From the NCBI GenBank assembly GCA_020445565.1, contig JAGRGI010000041.1:1-39781 (forward strand): 39,781 nucleotides of DNA, given 5' to 3'. Below, piece after piece: positions 8,529-16,064 of the stretch. The stretch's first letter is position 1. Every line of letters starts with the position of its first letter. Source of the stretch: Chromatiales bacterium. Lineage in GTDB: Bacteria > Pseudomonadota > Gammaproteobacteria > JAGRCI01. The notes under the pieces were generated by a model. It saw only the letters and a list, made by a program, of their open reading frames with translations, was not told the origin of the DNA and made no database searches. The position numbers and the translations under genes were made by a program.

Positions 8529-9473
8529 TTGCACCTATCAGACACACAGGCGGCCTCAAGGGATGTTCGCCGAAACCGCCTGCGCCTTGTCGTCGGCGTC
8601 GTTTTGCTCGGCGCACTGCTGTTGGCCGTCGGGCATTTCATCGGCTGGCGGCGACTGTTGGAGCCGTGGCGCAGCATCGGCCTTGACACCCTGGCCGCTG
8701 CCGTTGTCATGGTCTATTTCAGCTATGCCCTGCGCGCACTGAGAATCTACCACTACTTCCCGGCCGAAACCCGCGGCCGTTACGCCCGCTGCCTGAAGCT
8801 CACCCTCAACCACAATCTGCTCAACAATCTGTTGCCCATGCGCAGCGGCGAACTGTCTTTTCCGCTGATGATGCGGACCTATCTGAATATCCCACTGGTA
8901 CGGGCGACCACCGCCTTGATCTGGTTTCGCGTTCTGGATCTGCTGGCCCTGGCCTTGATCGGCGCCTCGGCCCTGGGCGCACATTATTCGCCATGGATAC
9001 CGGCGACCGGAGCAGCGATCGGCGCGGGCTTTTTTTGGCACGGTTACCACCTGCTCAGGCCGCTGCTGCACTGGCTCGACCGGCTCCCGGAACACTGGCA
9101 CAAACGTCTCGCGCCGTTACGCGCCGGCCTGCCTGGCGATAAACAGCTGTTTCGCCGTTCCTGGGCCTGGACCCTGGCCAACTGGCTGGCCAAGCTCGGC
9201 GCCTTCGCCGCACTCTTGGCCCTGTTGGGAGCGATACCCCCGCTGCCGGCCATACTCGGCGCAATCGGCGGTGAGCTGACCAGCGTCTTGCCCGTGCATG
9301 GGATTGCCGGTGCGGGGAGCTACGAAGCAGGCATCGTCGCGGCGATGTTGCCCTACGCCATCCCGGCCGAAACCGCCTTGGGAGCCGCCGTGAATCTGCA
9401 TCTGTTTCTGCTCGCACTTACTCTCATTGGCGGGGGGATCGCCTACTGGATCAAGGCCCGCGATGACGCCTGA
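8529..9473 (+). CDS. Flippase-like integral membrane protein (LPG synthase TM / UPF0104 type)
   Basis: About 314 residues with roughly eight membrane helices. The pattern resembles the lysylphosphatidylglycerol-synthase transmembrane / UPF0104 family: an early RALRIYHYF segment, a loop with LLNNLLPMRSGELSFPLMM (the family's conserved NxxLPxRxGE-type motif), then ELTSVLPVHGIAGAGSYEAG near the C terminus. Members are thought to move or handle lipids or lipid-linked sugars across membranes. The only plausible upstream start is a TTG at 8529 with a weak Shine-Dalgarno, so the first codons are uncertain. The 3' end overlaps the PAP2 gene by 11 nt, showing translational coupling within the lipid-glycan cluster. 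Confidence 0.75.
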   Translation: MHLSDTQAASRDVRRNRLRLVVGVVLLGALLLAVGHFIGWRRLLEPWRSIGLDTLAAAVVMVYFSYALRALRIYHYFPAETRGRYARCLKLTLNHNLLNNLLPMRSGELSFPLMMRTYLNIPLVRATTALIWFRVLDLLALALIGASALGAHYSPWIPATGAAIGAGFFWHGYHLLRPLLHWLDRLPEHWHKRLAPLRAGLPGDKQLFRRSWAWTLANWLAKLGAFAALLALLGAIPPLPAILGAIGGELTSVLPVHGIAGAGSYEAGIVAAMLPYAIPAETALGAAVNLHLFLLALTLIGGGIAYWIKARDDA

Positions 9474-10041
9474 TGAATCCTTGCTGCTGTGGGTGAATCG
9501 GGACCTGTGGCACCCTGTTCCGGAGTTTCTGTTTTTCTGGGTCTCCGAACGTGTCAGCTTCTCCTACCCCTTACTGCTCGCGGTACTGATTTACGGCTAT
9601 TTCCGCCACGGCGCCGCCGGTTTGCGCATCGGACTGACGCTTATCCTCATGGTTGGCCTTGGCGATCTCCTGGGCGGTCAACTCAAGGACCTCATCGGTC
9701 AGCCCCGCCCCTGCTTTCATTGGGGAGACCAGTTGCACGCCCTGGGCGGCACCTGGCTGGGCCTGTGCGAAGACGATAGCAACGGCATGCCCTCCAACCA
9801 CGCCCTCGGGTTCGTGGCGACGGCGGTCTACCTGCGCTATGCGACACAATGGACACACTGGCGCCAACTGATGCCGGCCGTGGCGCTGCTGGTCTGCCTG
9901 TCCCGCATCTATCTGGGCAAGCATTTTCCCAGCCAGGTGGTTGTGGGCGCCTATCTCGGGGCAGTACTGGGTCTGGCGTTCGCCTTCGGCTACCGCTATT
10001 TTTTTCCAAACGACATCAACACCACCAAGGAGACCGTATGA
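9463..10041 (+). CDS. PAP2-family membrane phosphatase
   Basis: Predicted membrane lipid phosphatase of 192 residues, of the kind that dephosphorylates undecaprenyl pyrophosphate or lipid phosphates. All three PAP2 motifs are visible: KDLIGQPRP (Kx6RP), PSNH, and SRIYLGKHFPSQ. In the third motif the usual Asp that relays charge to the catalytic His is Gln here. About five to six membrane segments are present. The start at 9463 gives MTPDES and overlaps the previous gene; an upstream start at 9427 adds a non-conserved stretch. The stop overlaps the next ATG (ATGA). Its position between a flippase-like gene and lipid-linked sugar transferases suggests recycling or trimming of a polyprenyl carrier. 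Confidence 0.85.
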   Translation: MTPDESLLLWVNRDLWHPVPEFLFFWVSERVSFSYPLLLAVLIYGYFRHGAAGLRIGLTLILMVGLGDLLGGQLKDLIGQPRPCFHWGDQLHALGGTWLGLCEDDSNGMPSNHALGFVATAVYLRYATQWTHWRQLMPAVALLVCLSRIYLGKHFPSQVVVGAYLGAVLGLAFAFGYRYFFPNDINTTKETV

Positions 10042-11042
10042 GCGAGGCGCCATTACCCCTGGACGCGACACCGCCACAGGTATCGTTGGTTGTGCCGCTC
10101 TACAACGAAGCCGACAATGTCGCTCCGCTGGTACAAGACGTGTTCGCCGCCATGGCCGCGCAAAGCCGTTCCTGGGAATTGGTTCTGGTGGACGATGGCA
10201 GTGCCGATGACACCCCCAAACGGCTGACCGAACAACACGATGCCCACCCGGACCGGGTCAGGGTATTGACCCTGCAACGCAATTTTGGTCAGACCGCGGC
10301 CATGCAGGCCGGTATCGATGTCGCTCAGGGTGAGGTTGTCGTTACACTGGACGGCGACCTTCAGAACGACCCCGCCGACATCCCCGCCATGGTCGACCGC
10401 CTGCTGGCGGAAGACCTGGACCTGCTCGCCGGCTGGCGCAAAAACCGCAAGGACAACCGCTGGCTGCGCACCATACCGTCACGCATCGCCAACCGATTGA
10501 TCGGCAAGGCCACCAAGGTCTATCTGCACGATTACGGTTGCAGCCTCAAGGTGTTTCGCGGCTCGGTGATCCGCGGCGTGAGGCTGTACGGCGAGATGCA
10601 CCGTTTCATCCCGGCCTGGATCTCCGTCTACACCTCCCCCAACCGCATTCGCGAACAGGTCGTCAACCATCGGCCGCGGGTGCACGGTGTATCCAAGTAC
10701 GGCCTTTCGCGTACGTTTCGCGTCATCGTCGACCTGCTGGCCGTGTACTTCTTTCTGCGTTTTCTCACCAAGCCAGGACATTTCTTCGGTCGCATCGGGC
10801 TTGCTTTCGGCGCCCTGGGCGGAGCGGCGCTGGGGTATTTGTTTCTGCTCAAACTGTTCGTGGGTGAAGACATCGGCGGCCGACCGCTATTGCTCGCCGG
10901 CATCATGTTGGTATTGATGGCGGTGCAATTCCTCACCACCGGCGTCCTGGCCGAACTGCTCACCCGCACCTATTTCGCCACCAGCCGTACCTGTCCCTAC
11001 GTGATCCGCTACGACAGCCATGCCCCAGACCTCGCGCGCTGA
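10038..11042 (+). CDS. GT2 glycosyltransferase, polyprenyl-phosphate sugar synthase type
   Basis: Predicted to transfer a sugar from a nucleotide donor to polyprenyl phosphate (dolichol-phosphate-mannose-synthase / ArnC / GtrB-like), 334 residues. The GT-A domain shows SLVVPLYNEADNV at the start, VDDGSADDT, and the acidic catalytic stretch TLDGDLQNDP. Then come DYGCSLKVFRG and GEMHRFIPAW, typical of this subgroup. Two hydrophobic membrane helices lie in the last 100 residues, also typical. The start ATG at 10038 overlaps the previous stop and follows AAGGAG at 10027-10032. It overlaps the next gene by 23 nt. Together with the ArnT-like enzyme it forms a donor-making and donor-using pair. Confidence 0.9.
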   Translation: MSEAPLPLDATPPQVSLVVPLYNEADNVAPLVQDVFAAMAAQSRSWELVLVDDGSADDTPKRLTEQHDAHPDRVRVLTLQRNFGQTAAMQAGIDVAQGEVVVTLDGDLQNDPADIPAMVDRLLAEDLDLLAGWRKNRKDNRWLRTIPSRIANRLIGKATKVYLHDYGCSLKVFRGSVIRGVRLYGEMHRFIPAWISVYTSPNRIREQVVNHRPRVHGVSKYGLSRTFRVIVDLLAVYFFLRFLTKPGHFFGRIGLAFGALGGAALGYLFLLKLFVGEDIGGRPLLLAGIMLVLMAVQFLTTGVLAELLTRTYFATSRTCPYVIRYDSHAPDLAR

Positions 11043-12495
11043 ACCCTGGTGGTGGCGCCACCCCTGGGCGGCCGGATCGCTTTTCCTCATCGCCTGGGTC
11101 GCATTGCGTGCAGCATTGATGTTGGCCAGCGGCCTGGAACTGCACTTCGACGAAGCCCAGTACTGGACCTGGTCACGCCATCCCGATTGGAGTTACTACA
11201 GCAAGGGGCCACTGCTCGCTTGGCTCATCGCCCTGTCCACCGCCCTGTTTGGCGATGGAGAATGGCAGGTTCGCCTGCCGGCCTGGATCGCTTCGGGCTT
11301 GCTGGCCTTGGTTTTGGCACAGCTCGCCTGGCGAATGTTCGAACGTCGGGAGGCGGTGGTCTGGGCAGTGCTGCTCGCCACCACCACACCCCTGTACTTC
11401 GGGCTCGGCCAGGTAATGACTACCGACATATTCCTATTCCTGGCCTGGGCCACCGCCTTGCTGGGTCTTTATCGGGCCTTGGTATTGGCGCAATCCGGCG
11501 GCTGGATCATAGCCGGAACGGCCGCCGGCATCGGCGCCCTGGCCAAGTCGACCATGGCGCTGCTGCCCCTCGCGGTTTTCCTTTGGCTGCTGCTCACACC
11601 CTCACGCCGCACGCAACTGCGCACACCCTACCCGTGGATCGCCGCCCTGATCGCCCTCCTGCTGGTAAGTCCCATCCTGGTTTGGAACGCCGGACACGAC
11701 TGGGTCATGTTTCGCCACGACGAGGGGCACGTGGGGGAGGCCGAACCGGGATTGCGCTATCTGGGCGAATTCATCGCCAGTCAGTGGCTGCTGCTTTCGC
11801 CGGTCATCGCGATCATCGGCGTGGTCTTGCTGCACCGGCCACCCAGGGAACGCGGACAGGCTTTCGTGTGGTGGGTCTGCCTGGGAGTTCTCGGCTTCTT
11901 CGTCATCAAGGCGGCACTGGGAAAGGTACAGCCCAACTGGGCCGCGCCGGCCTACCTGGGTCTGCTCGCGTTGCTCGCCGGGCACCTCAGCTCCGCCAGC
12001 AAGACAATGCAAAACTGGGCCCGTGGCGGTGTAGCCCTATCGGTGGCACTGTGCCTGCTGGTCTTTTTTGCCCCCTTGCTCGGCCTGGATGGGCGGCGCG
12101 ACCCGCTGAAAGAGCTGAAAGGCTGGAACGAGCCCATTCAAGCGCTTGCCGGGGAAGCCGGTGAAACAGACTTTCTGCTCACCGATCGCTACCGATTGGC
12201 CTCAGAACTCGCCTTTTACTGGCCGGGCAAACCAAGCGTGTTCCTCACCACCGAGGGACGCAAACGCCGCTCTCAGTTCGATCTGTGGCCAGGGCCGGAA
12301 ACACAGCGCGGCAACAACGGCATATTCGTCACCGATCGGGATGAACTCGCCAACCAGGCAGCGGAAGCCTTCGAAAGTTGCACAGTCTTGACACCCAGGG
12401 TTTCCGGCGGAGATAAACGTCCGGTACGCACACTGCGCGCCTGGCGATGCCGTAACTTCGGAACCATCAACTGGCCGCCCCCGAACGCCTGGTAG
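11020..12495 (+). CDS. ArnT-like GT39/GT83 membrane glycosyltransferase
   Basis: Polytopic glycosyltransferase of 491 residues that would use a polyprenyl-linked sugar on the periplasmic side of the inner membrane to modify lipid A, another glycolipid or a protein. The first periplasmic loop carries FDEAQYWTWSRHPDWSYYSKGP, containing the DE motif and aromatic stretch common to ArnT/PMT-type enzymes. About ten to twelve membrane helices follow (to about residue 355), then a soluble C-terminal region of about 130 residues. It is the last gene of the cluster. The substrate cannot be assigned. No aminoarabinose synthesis genes (arnA, arnB) are in the window, so ArnT itself is not claimed. No clear T-rich terminator follows. 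Confidence 0.85.
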   Translation: MPQTSRAEPWWWRHPWAAGSLFLIAWVALRAALMLASGLELHFDEAQYWTWSRHPDWSYYSKGPLLAWLIALSTALFGDGEWQVRLPAWIASGLLALVLAQLAWRMFERREAVVWAVLLATTTPLYFGLGQVMTTDIFLFLAWATALLGLYRALVLAQSGGWIIAGTAAGIGALAKSTMALLPLAVFLWLLLTPSRRTQLRTPYPWIAALIALLLVSPILVWNAGHDWVMFRHDEGHVGEAEPGLRYLGEFIASQWLLLSPVIAIIGVVLLHRPPRERGQAFVWWVCLGVLGFFVIKAALGKVQPNWAAPAYLGLLALLAGHLSSASKTMQNWARGGVALSVALCLLVFFAPLLGLDGRRDPLKELKGWNEPIQALAGEAGETDFLLTDRYRLASELAFYWPGKPSVFLTTEGRKRRSQFDLWPGPETQRGNNGIFVTDRDELANQAAEAFESCTVLTPRVSGGDKRPVRTLRAWRCRNFGTINWPPPNAW

Positions 12496-12593
12496 CCGCT
12501 CGGTCGTGACAAGCGGACCACCCCATCCGGGGGACTCGGGGACCTGTCCAGGAACAGAGGTCAGACGCCAGGGACAATTTCCTTGATTATTCC

Positions 12594-13028
12594 GTGGATG
12601 AAGATACGATTGAGGCTATGGCGGAGACCGAAAACGATCTCATCAAACGGCGCGACATCTGCTTCTCGCAGCTGCATCCTGACCCCAGGCAGCACGAGAC
12701 GGCAGTACAGTTGCTTGCGGGGGTCGATGGCGTTTTCAGCGCCGAGGCCGCCGGCCAGCTCTGCCTGCGCGTGGAATACGATGTACGCCTGATCACCTTG
12801 CGCGTCATCGAATGCGTACTTGAGGAACTGGGCTTCCACCTGGACAACAGTCTCATCGTCAAGCTGAAACGCGCCCTGCACTACTACACCGAAGAAACCC
12901 AACGCGCCAACCTGGGCCTGGAATGCAGCCAGGACAGCACCACCACCCAGGTCTTCGTCTGCCGCTACGCCAAACGCCGCCACGGCTGCCGGGATGAGCG
13001 CCCGGAGCACTGGCGCAAATACCTTTAG
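12594..13028 (+). CDS. Hypothetical protein, 144 residues
   Basis: I do not recognise the family. The protein is soluble with no signal peptide and mixed alpha/beta composition. One segment, YDVRLITLRVIECVLEELGFHLD, looks like a helix-strand pair, and the tail is RPEHWRKYL. It has five cysteines: C23, C57, C74, C110 and C122. The annotated start is a GTG at 12594 with no good Shine-Dalgarno; an in-frame ATG at 12618 is an alternative. The protein-like reading appears to continue upstream of the GTG, so the true start is unsure. It is separated by about 100 nt from the glycosyltransferase gene and precedes the small-RNA region. Confidence 0.6.
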   Translation: MDEDTIEAMAETENDLIKRRDICFSQLHPDPRQHETAVQLLAGVDGVFSAEAAGQLCLRVEYDVRLITLRVIECVLEELGFHLDNSLIVKLKRALHYYTEETQRANLGLECSQDSTTTQVFVCRYAKRRHGCRDERPEHWRKYL

Positions 13029-13181
13029 GCGTGAGCCGTATCAGGCGTGCCCACGCCATCCGAATGACACGCAAACCCAGTCGTGTCGGAGTCCGATCGA
13101 CATACCCTGTGCACAATGGTTGTGAGCCTGGGCTCGGCAGTAAAAAAGGAGGTATTGGCGCCGCTGACGGACAAACTGCGG

Positions 13182-13208
13182 AAAAAAACAAAAGCGGCCT
13201 AAGCCGCT
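13182..13208 (-). terminator. Intrinsic terminator of the small RNA
   Basis: On the minus strand AGCGGC-TTAG-GCCGCT (13208-13193) forms a 6-bp GC-rich stem with a 4-nt loop. It is followed at once by TTT-G-TTTTTTT (13192-13182). On the plus strand the A tract precedes the hairpin, so it terminates minus-strand transcription only. Confidence 0.8.
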
Positions 13209-13271
13209 CGAAGCAATCTGGCAGTATTGTTTTTCTGTACCTGCAAAAAACTGCAGGGGCCGCCAGTCGTG
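13182..13271 (-). ncRNA. Candidate small regulatory RNA, about 90 nt
   Basis: No convincing coding sequence covers this 389-bp gap between the 144-residue protein and the TlpA-like gene. The minus strand instead shows a complete small-RNA transcription unit: a near-consensus promoter (13278-13306), an expected start near 13271, and an intrinsic terminator ending near 13182. The predicted transcript has an internal hairpin CCTGCA-GTTTTT-TGCAGG (13257-13240) inside a longer-range pairing of CTGGC with GCCAG, then an unpaired AC-rich stretch, then the terminator hairpin with a U-rich tail of the kind Hfq binds. I could not match it to Spot 42, RyhB, CyaR, Qrr or Rsm RNAs. Transcript ends are inferred. 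Confidence 0.65.
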
Positions 13272-13277
13272 ATGGAA

Positions 13278-13306
13278 ATATTAGAGGCGAAACTATAGCT
13301 TGTCAA
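13278..13306 (-). promoter_or_regulatory. Near-consensus sigma70 promoter of the small RNA
   Basis: On the minus strand TTGACA (13306-13301) is followed by exactly 17 nt and then TAATAT (13283-13278). The -35 is a perfect consensus and the -10 is one base from TATAAT. Upstream (13307-13375) the DNA is very A/T-rich with A tracts, like an UP element. No protein start follows it on this strand, only the terminator about 70 nt past the expected start. Confidence 0.8.
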
Positions 13307-13417
13307 CTTTTTATTTAGTTTTCATATAGTTACTACAATTATATTCGAATATTGCCCACTGATTAAGAAAACCTTCAGTCCATAACACGCGGCAGAAACA
13401 CCGGGTATAATCCCGGC

Positions 13418-13942
13418 ATGGTCAAAAAGCTACCCTTATCGAACTCCATGGCGGTCCTGCTTATCGCCCTGGTTGGCATGGTATCCCTGGCGACGTTTCG
13501 GTTTTCACCCGTCGATCTGGAAAATCTGCCGGATCTGAGTTTCCAGCTATTGGATGGCGGCAGCCTGTCCACCGCCGAACTGGCCAATCGCCCGGCGCTG
13601 ATCACCTTCTGGTCCACCAGCTGTGGCCCCTGCCTCAGCGAGATACCGGAAATGAACCGCCTGTATGCCGACTACGCCGGCAAGGGTTTGCAGATGTTGG
13701 CTGTCGCCATGGATTACGACAGCCCCGAGGCGGTCAGGGAAACCCGCGACCGACTGAAATTGCGCTACCCCTTGGCAACGGATACCGAGGCCAGGGCTGT
13801 GCGCGCATTTGGCAACGTGCGGGTAACGCCGACGCATTTCTTGATTGGCCCCAACGGTTCGGTGTTGCTGCGCAAGATCGGTCGTATGGATTTCGACGAC
13901 TTGCGAACACTAATCGACCAACTCCTGCCCAACGTCGGCTGA
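13418..13942 (+). CDS. TlpA-like membrane-anchored thioredoxin
   Basis: Periplasmic thiol-disulfide protein of 174 residues. One N-terminal membrane segment (about residues 9-27) serves as anchor or signal. The thioredoxin domain has the active site WSTSCGPC with C69 and C72, then EIPEMNRLYADY, and a cis-proline region VTPTHFLIGPNG. This matches the TlpA/ResA/DsbE group that reduces periplasmic disulfides, for example in cytochrome c assembly; the partner is not known. A TATAAT sits at 13405-13410, only a few bases before the ATG at 13418. If it is a real -10 element, the mRNA would be nearly leaderless. That is a weak inference, and no strong Shine-Dalgarno is visible. Confidence 0.88.
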   Translation: MVKKLPLSNSMAVLLIALVGMVSLATFRFSPVDLENLPDLSFQLLDGGSLSTAELANRPALITFWSTSCGPCLSEIPEMNRLYADYAGKGLQMLAVAMDYDSPEAVRETRDRLKLRYPLATDTEARAVRAFGNVRVTPTHFLIGPNGSVLLRKIGRMDFDDLRTLIDQLLPNVG

Positions 13943-14002
13943 CCGGCACTACGCGGCGAGCATCCAGACAACGGCAGTTGAACCACAATCTGAGGAACTT
14001 CC

Positions 14003-14428
14003 ATGCTTTGGCTGAAAGCCCTGCACTTGATATTTATGGTGACCTGGTTTGCCGGCTTGTTTTATCTGCCCCGGCTGTTCGTCTACCACGCCATGGCGGA
14101 AGACGGGATCAGCAAGGAACGGTTCAAAATCATGGAACGCAAGCTGTTTTTCGGCATCATGACACCCGGCGGCGTGCTGACTCTGGTGTTCGGCATCTGG
14201 ATGCTGGCGGCCGGAGCCTGGGAGACTTTCGGCAAAATGGGCTGGCTGCACGCCAAGCTCGGGCTGATCGGGCTCCTGGTGGTCTATCACATCTACTGCG
14301 GAAAACTCCTCAAGGACTTCAAGAACGACGCAAACCGTCATTCCCACGTCTGGTATCGCTGGTTCAACGAAGTGCCGGTTCTCATGCTGGTCGGCATCAT
14401 CCTGCTGGCAAGTGTGAAACCCTTCTGA
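14003..14428 (+). CDS. hemJ: Protoporphyrinogen IX oxidase HemJ
   Basis: Membrane enzyme of haem synthesis converting protoporphyrinogen IX to protoporphyrin IX, 141 residues, the usual HemJ length. Four membrane helices are visible. Family residues include His8 in LKALHLIFMVTWFAGLFYLPRLFVYH, and His83 and Lys85 in WLHAKLGLIGLLVVYH; the conserved His and Lys are thought to bind haem and support catalysis. The end is EVPVLMLVGIILLASVKPF, typical of the family. It follows the TlpA-like gene by 60 nt and precedes yggX. The many cytochromes in this window fit a need for haem supply. Confidence 0.93.
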   Translation: MLWLKALHLIFMVTWFAGLFYLPRLFVYHAMAEDGISKERFKIMERKLFFGIMTPGGVLTLVFGIWMLAAGAWETFGKMGWLHAKLGLIGLLVVYHIYCGKLLKDFKNDANRHSHVWYRWFNEVPVLMLVGIILLASVKPF

Positions 14429-14497
14429 TCCGGTCCGCTACCAGACAGGCCAGGGTATAATCGGGACATTCCATTCCCAATCCCAAGGTATTGATCA

Positions 14498-14773
14498 ATG
14501 GCAAATATCATCAACTGCGTGGTACTGAAACGTGAGGCGGAAGGCTTGGATCGCCCACCCTACCCCGGTGAACTGGGGATGCGGGTGTTTGAGAACGTCT
14601 CCAAGGAAGGTTGGAAACAGTGGCTTTCGCGTCTCGCCATGATCGTCAATGAAAACGGACTGAATACCGCCGATCCCCGCAGCCTCAAGGAAATCGAGGG
14701 ACATATGCTGGGTTTCCTGTTCAACGAAGGCGACAAGGGCGGCGTGCCCATGGGGTTCAGCCCGCGCAAGTAG
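14498..14773 (+). CDS. yggX: Fe(2+)-trafficking / oxidative damage protection protein YggX
   Basis: Small cytosolic protein of 91 residues, the family's exact size. It carries the hallmark opening INCVVLKREAEGLDRPPYPGELG and the segments EGWKQWLSRLAMIVNENGLN and HMLGFLFNEG. YggX protects Fe-S enzymes from oxidative damage and is linked to iron handling. In many gammaproteobacteria it sits next to mutY, but not here. A TATAAT lies at 14456-14461, about 37 bp before the ATG, without a clear -35. The 3' end overlaps the convergent ATP-grasp gene by 17 nt, so the two mRNAs would be complementary over their ends. Confidence 0.95.
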   Translation: MANIINCVVLKREAEGLDRPPYPGELGMRVFENVSKEGWKQWLSRLAMIVNENGLNTADPRSLKEIEGHMLGFLFNEGDKGGVPMGFSPRK

Positions 14774-16064
14774 TCGCCATCGATCCGGCGCCCAACAGAG
14801 GCACGGTGACGATGCGCAGACACGCATGTGCCCGGCGCAAAGCAGCCTCCGCCTCGGCGGAGGTCGGGGCGCGGGCAAAAATGAAGCCGAGATAGCTGTT
14901 ACCCTCGGGCAAAGGCACCAGGGCGTAGCCTTCGCGAACGCTGATTTCGATATCCTCGATATAGGGAACCCGCAAAGCCGCCATCATGCCCTCGACCCGA
15001 CGCAGGATGCCGGCCCTGGGAATCGGAATCATCAACACGCCCGCCGCGTCTGGCGATGCCTCAGCGGGAACAGGCAGTCTCAGGGCTTGCGACAGCACGA
15101 GGTTTTCAAGCGAAGTGCCGGTGCCAAAGCGCAGCAGGCGGCCACACTGACCGCCGATGGTTCGGGAGGCCACCTCCAGAATCCAGGCATCGCCTTCAAA
15201 CCATCGCAGTTCGGCGTGTACCGGCCCCATGCACAATCCGTAGGCTGCGCAAGCCTGCTGCACCCGCTCGGCAATGCGCTCCTGCATGGCGCGAGGATGC
15301 CGCGACGGCAGGATGTAATAGGTCTCCTCGAAATACGGCCCCTCCAAAGGATCGGGCTTATCGAACAGGGCCAGCACCTGCAATCGGCCGTTATCCAACA
15401 TACCTTCCAGAGCGACTTCGACGCCGGGAATATAGCTCTCCACCAGCACCTGCCGTGCCTCCACCGGCTCGGCCAGATCAACGATCAGCGGTCGTATTCG
15501 CTCGATCGCGCTGAGCAGGCCGTCGTGATCATCTGCCCGTATGACACCTCTGCTTCCGGACAGGGACAGGGGCTTTGCGACCGCGGGATAGACAATCTCA
15601 TCCAGTTGAGCGGCCAGGGGGCGATCGAGGTGGATGCGACGGTGTTGTGGGACAGGCAGGCCGGCTTCCAGCAGTCTGGCCCTGGCCAAGTCCTTGCGCC
15701 GGGAAAGCAGTGCCGATTCCGTGGGATTGTGGGGAAGACCGTAATGGGCCGAAAGCTTGGCAGCGAGTTCAATGCCAGCGTCGTCGCTGGCCAGCACCGC
15801 GCCCACAGGAGTATCGCCCAGAGCGAAGAGGATGCGTTGAAAGGCTTCCGCGGGTTGGTCCAAATCCACGTGGACGCCGTGGATGCCCTCGGCCACCACC
15901 GACTGCTCGCCACGGGTAACCAGGTAGACTTCGACGCCCAGCTCTCTCGCCGCCTGGAGAAACGGGGCGACGCGGTAGCTGCGCAGCGGGGCGACAAGAA
16001 CGAGCCGGCCGCTCTGGGAGCGGCCGGCTGCGGGGGTGTGGGGTTGATCGGGTCTCAGGAACAA
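14757..16064 (-). CDS. ATP-grasp domain protein, carboxylate-amine ligase type
   Basis: Predicted ATP-dependent ligase of 435 residues. ATP-grasp signatures are visible: a pre-grasp Rossmann-like region starting GRLVLVAPLRSYRVAPFL, VYPAVAKPLSLSGSRGV for the ATP-binding lysine and glycine-rich loop, VESYIPGVEVALEGML, and VHAELRWFEGDAWILEVASRTIGG for the metal-binding acidic cluster. Substrates cannot be inferred. The only upstream start is a TTG at 16064, which overlaps the end of the A-type carrier gene by 10 nt, so translation is probably coupled. This pairing with an Fe-S carrier is not one I know. The 3' end overlaps yggX convergently by 17 nt. Biosynthetic ligases of this class often make peptides, modified amino acids or phosphorylated amides. 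Confidence 0.8.
   Translation of the reverse strand: MFLRPDQPHTPAAGRSQSGRLVLVAPLRSYRVAPFLQAARELGVEVYLVTRGEQSVVAEGIHGVHVDLDQPAEAFQRILFALGDTPVGAVLASDDAGIELAAKLSAHYGLPHNPTESALLSRRKDLARARLLEAGLPVPQHRRIHLDRPLAAQLDEIVYPAVAKPLSLSGSRGVIRADDHDGLLSAIERIRPLIVDLAEPVEARQVLVESYIPGVEVALEGMLDNGRLQVLALFDKPDPLEGPYFEETYYILPSRHPRAMQERIAERVQQACAAYGLCMGPVHAELRWFEGDAWILEVASRTIGGQCGRLLRFGTGTSLENLVLSQALRLPVPAEASPDAAGVLMIPIPRAGILRRVEGMMAALRVPYIEDIEISVREGYALVPLPEGNSYLGFIFARAPTSAEAEAALRRAHACLRIVTVPLLGAGSMATTCAG

Noticed and set aside
12540..12580. GAGGTCAGACGCC-like stretch resembling sequences near REP-associated transposases
   Set aside because: Only one short copy is visible and no transposase or second copy was found in the window.
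13031..13318. Plus-strand ORF of 95 residues across the small-RNA region
   Set aside because: No family resemblance or clear ribosome site, and it covers a promoter and terminator on the opposite strand.
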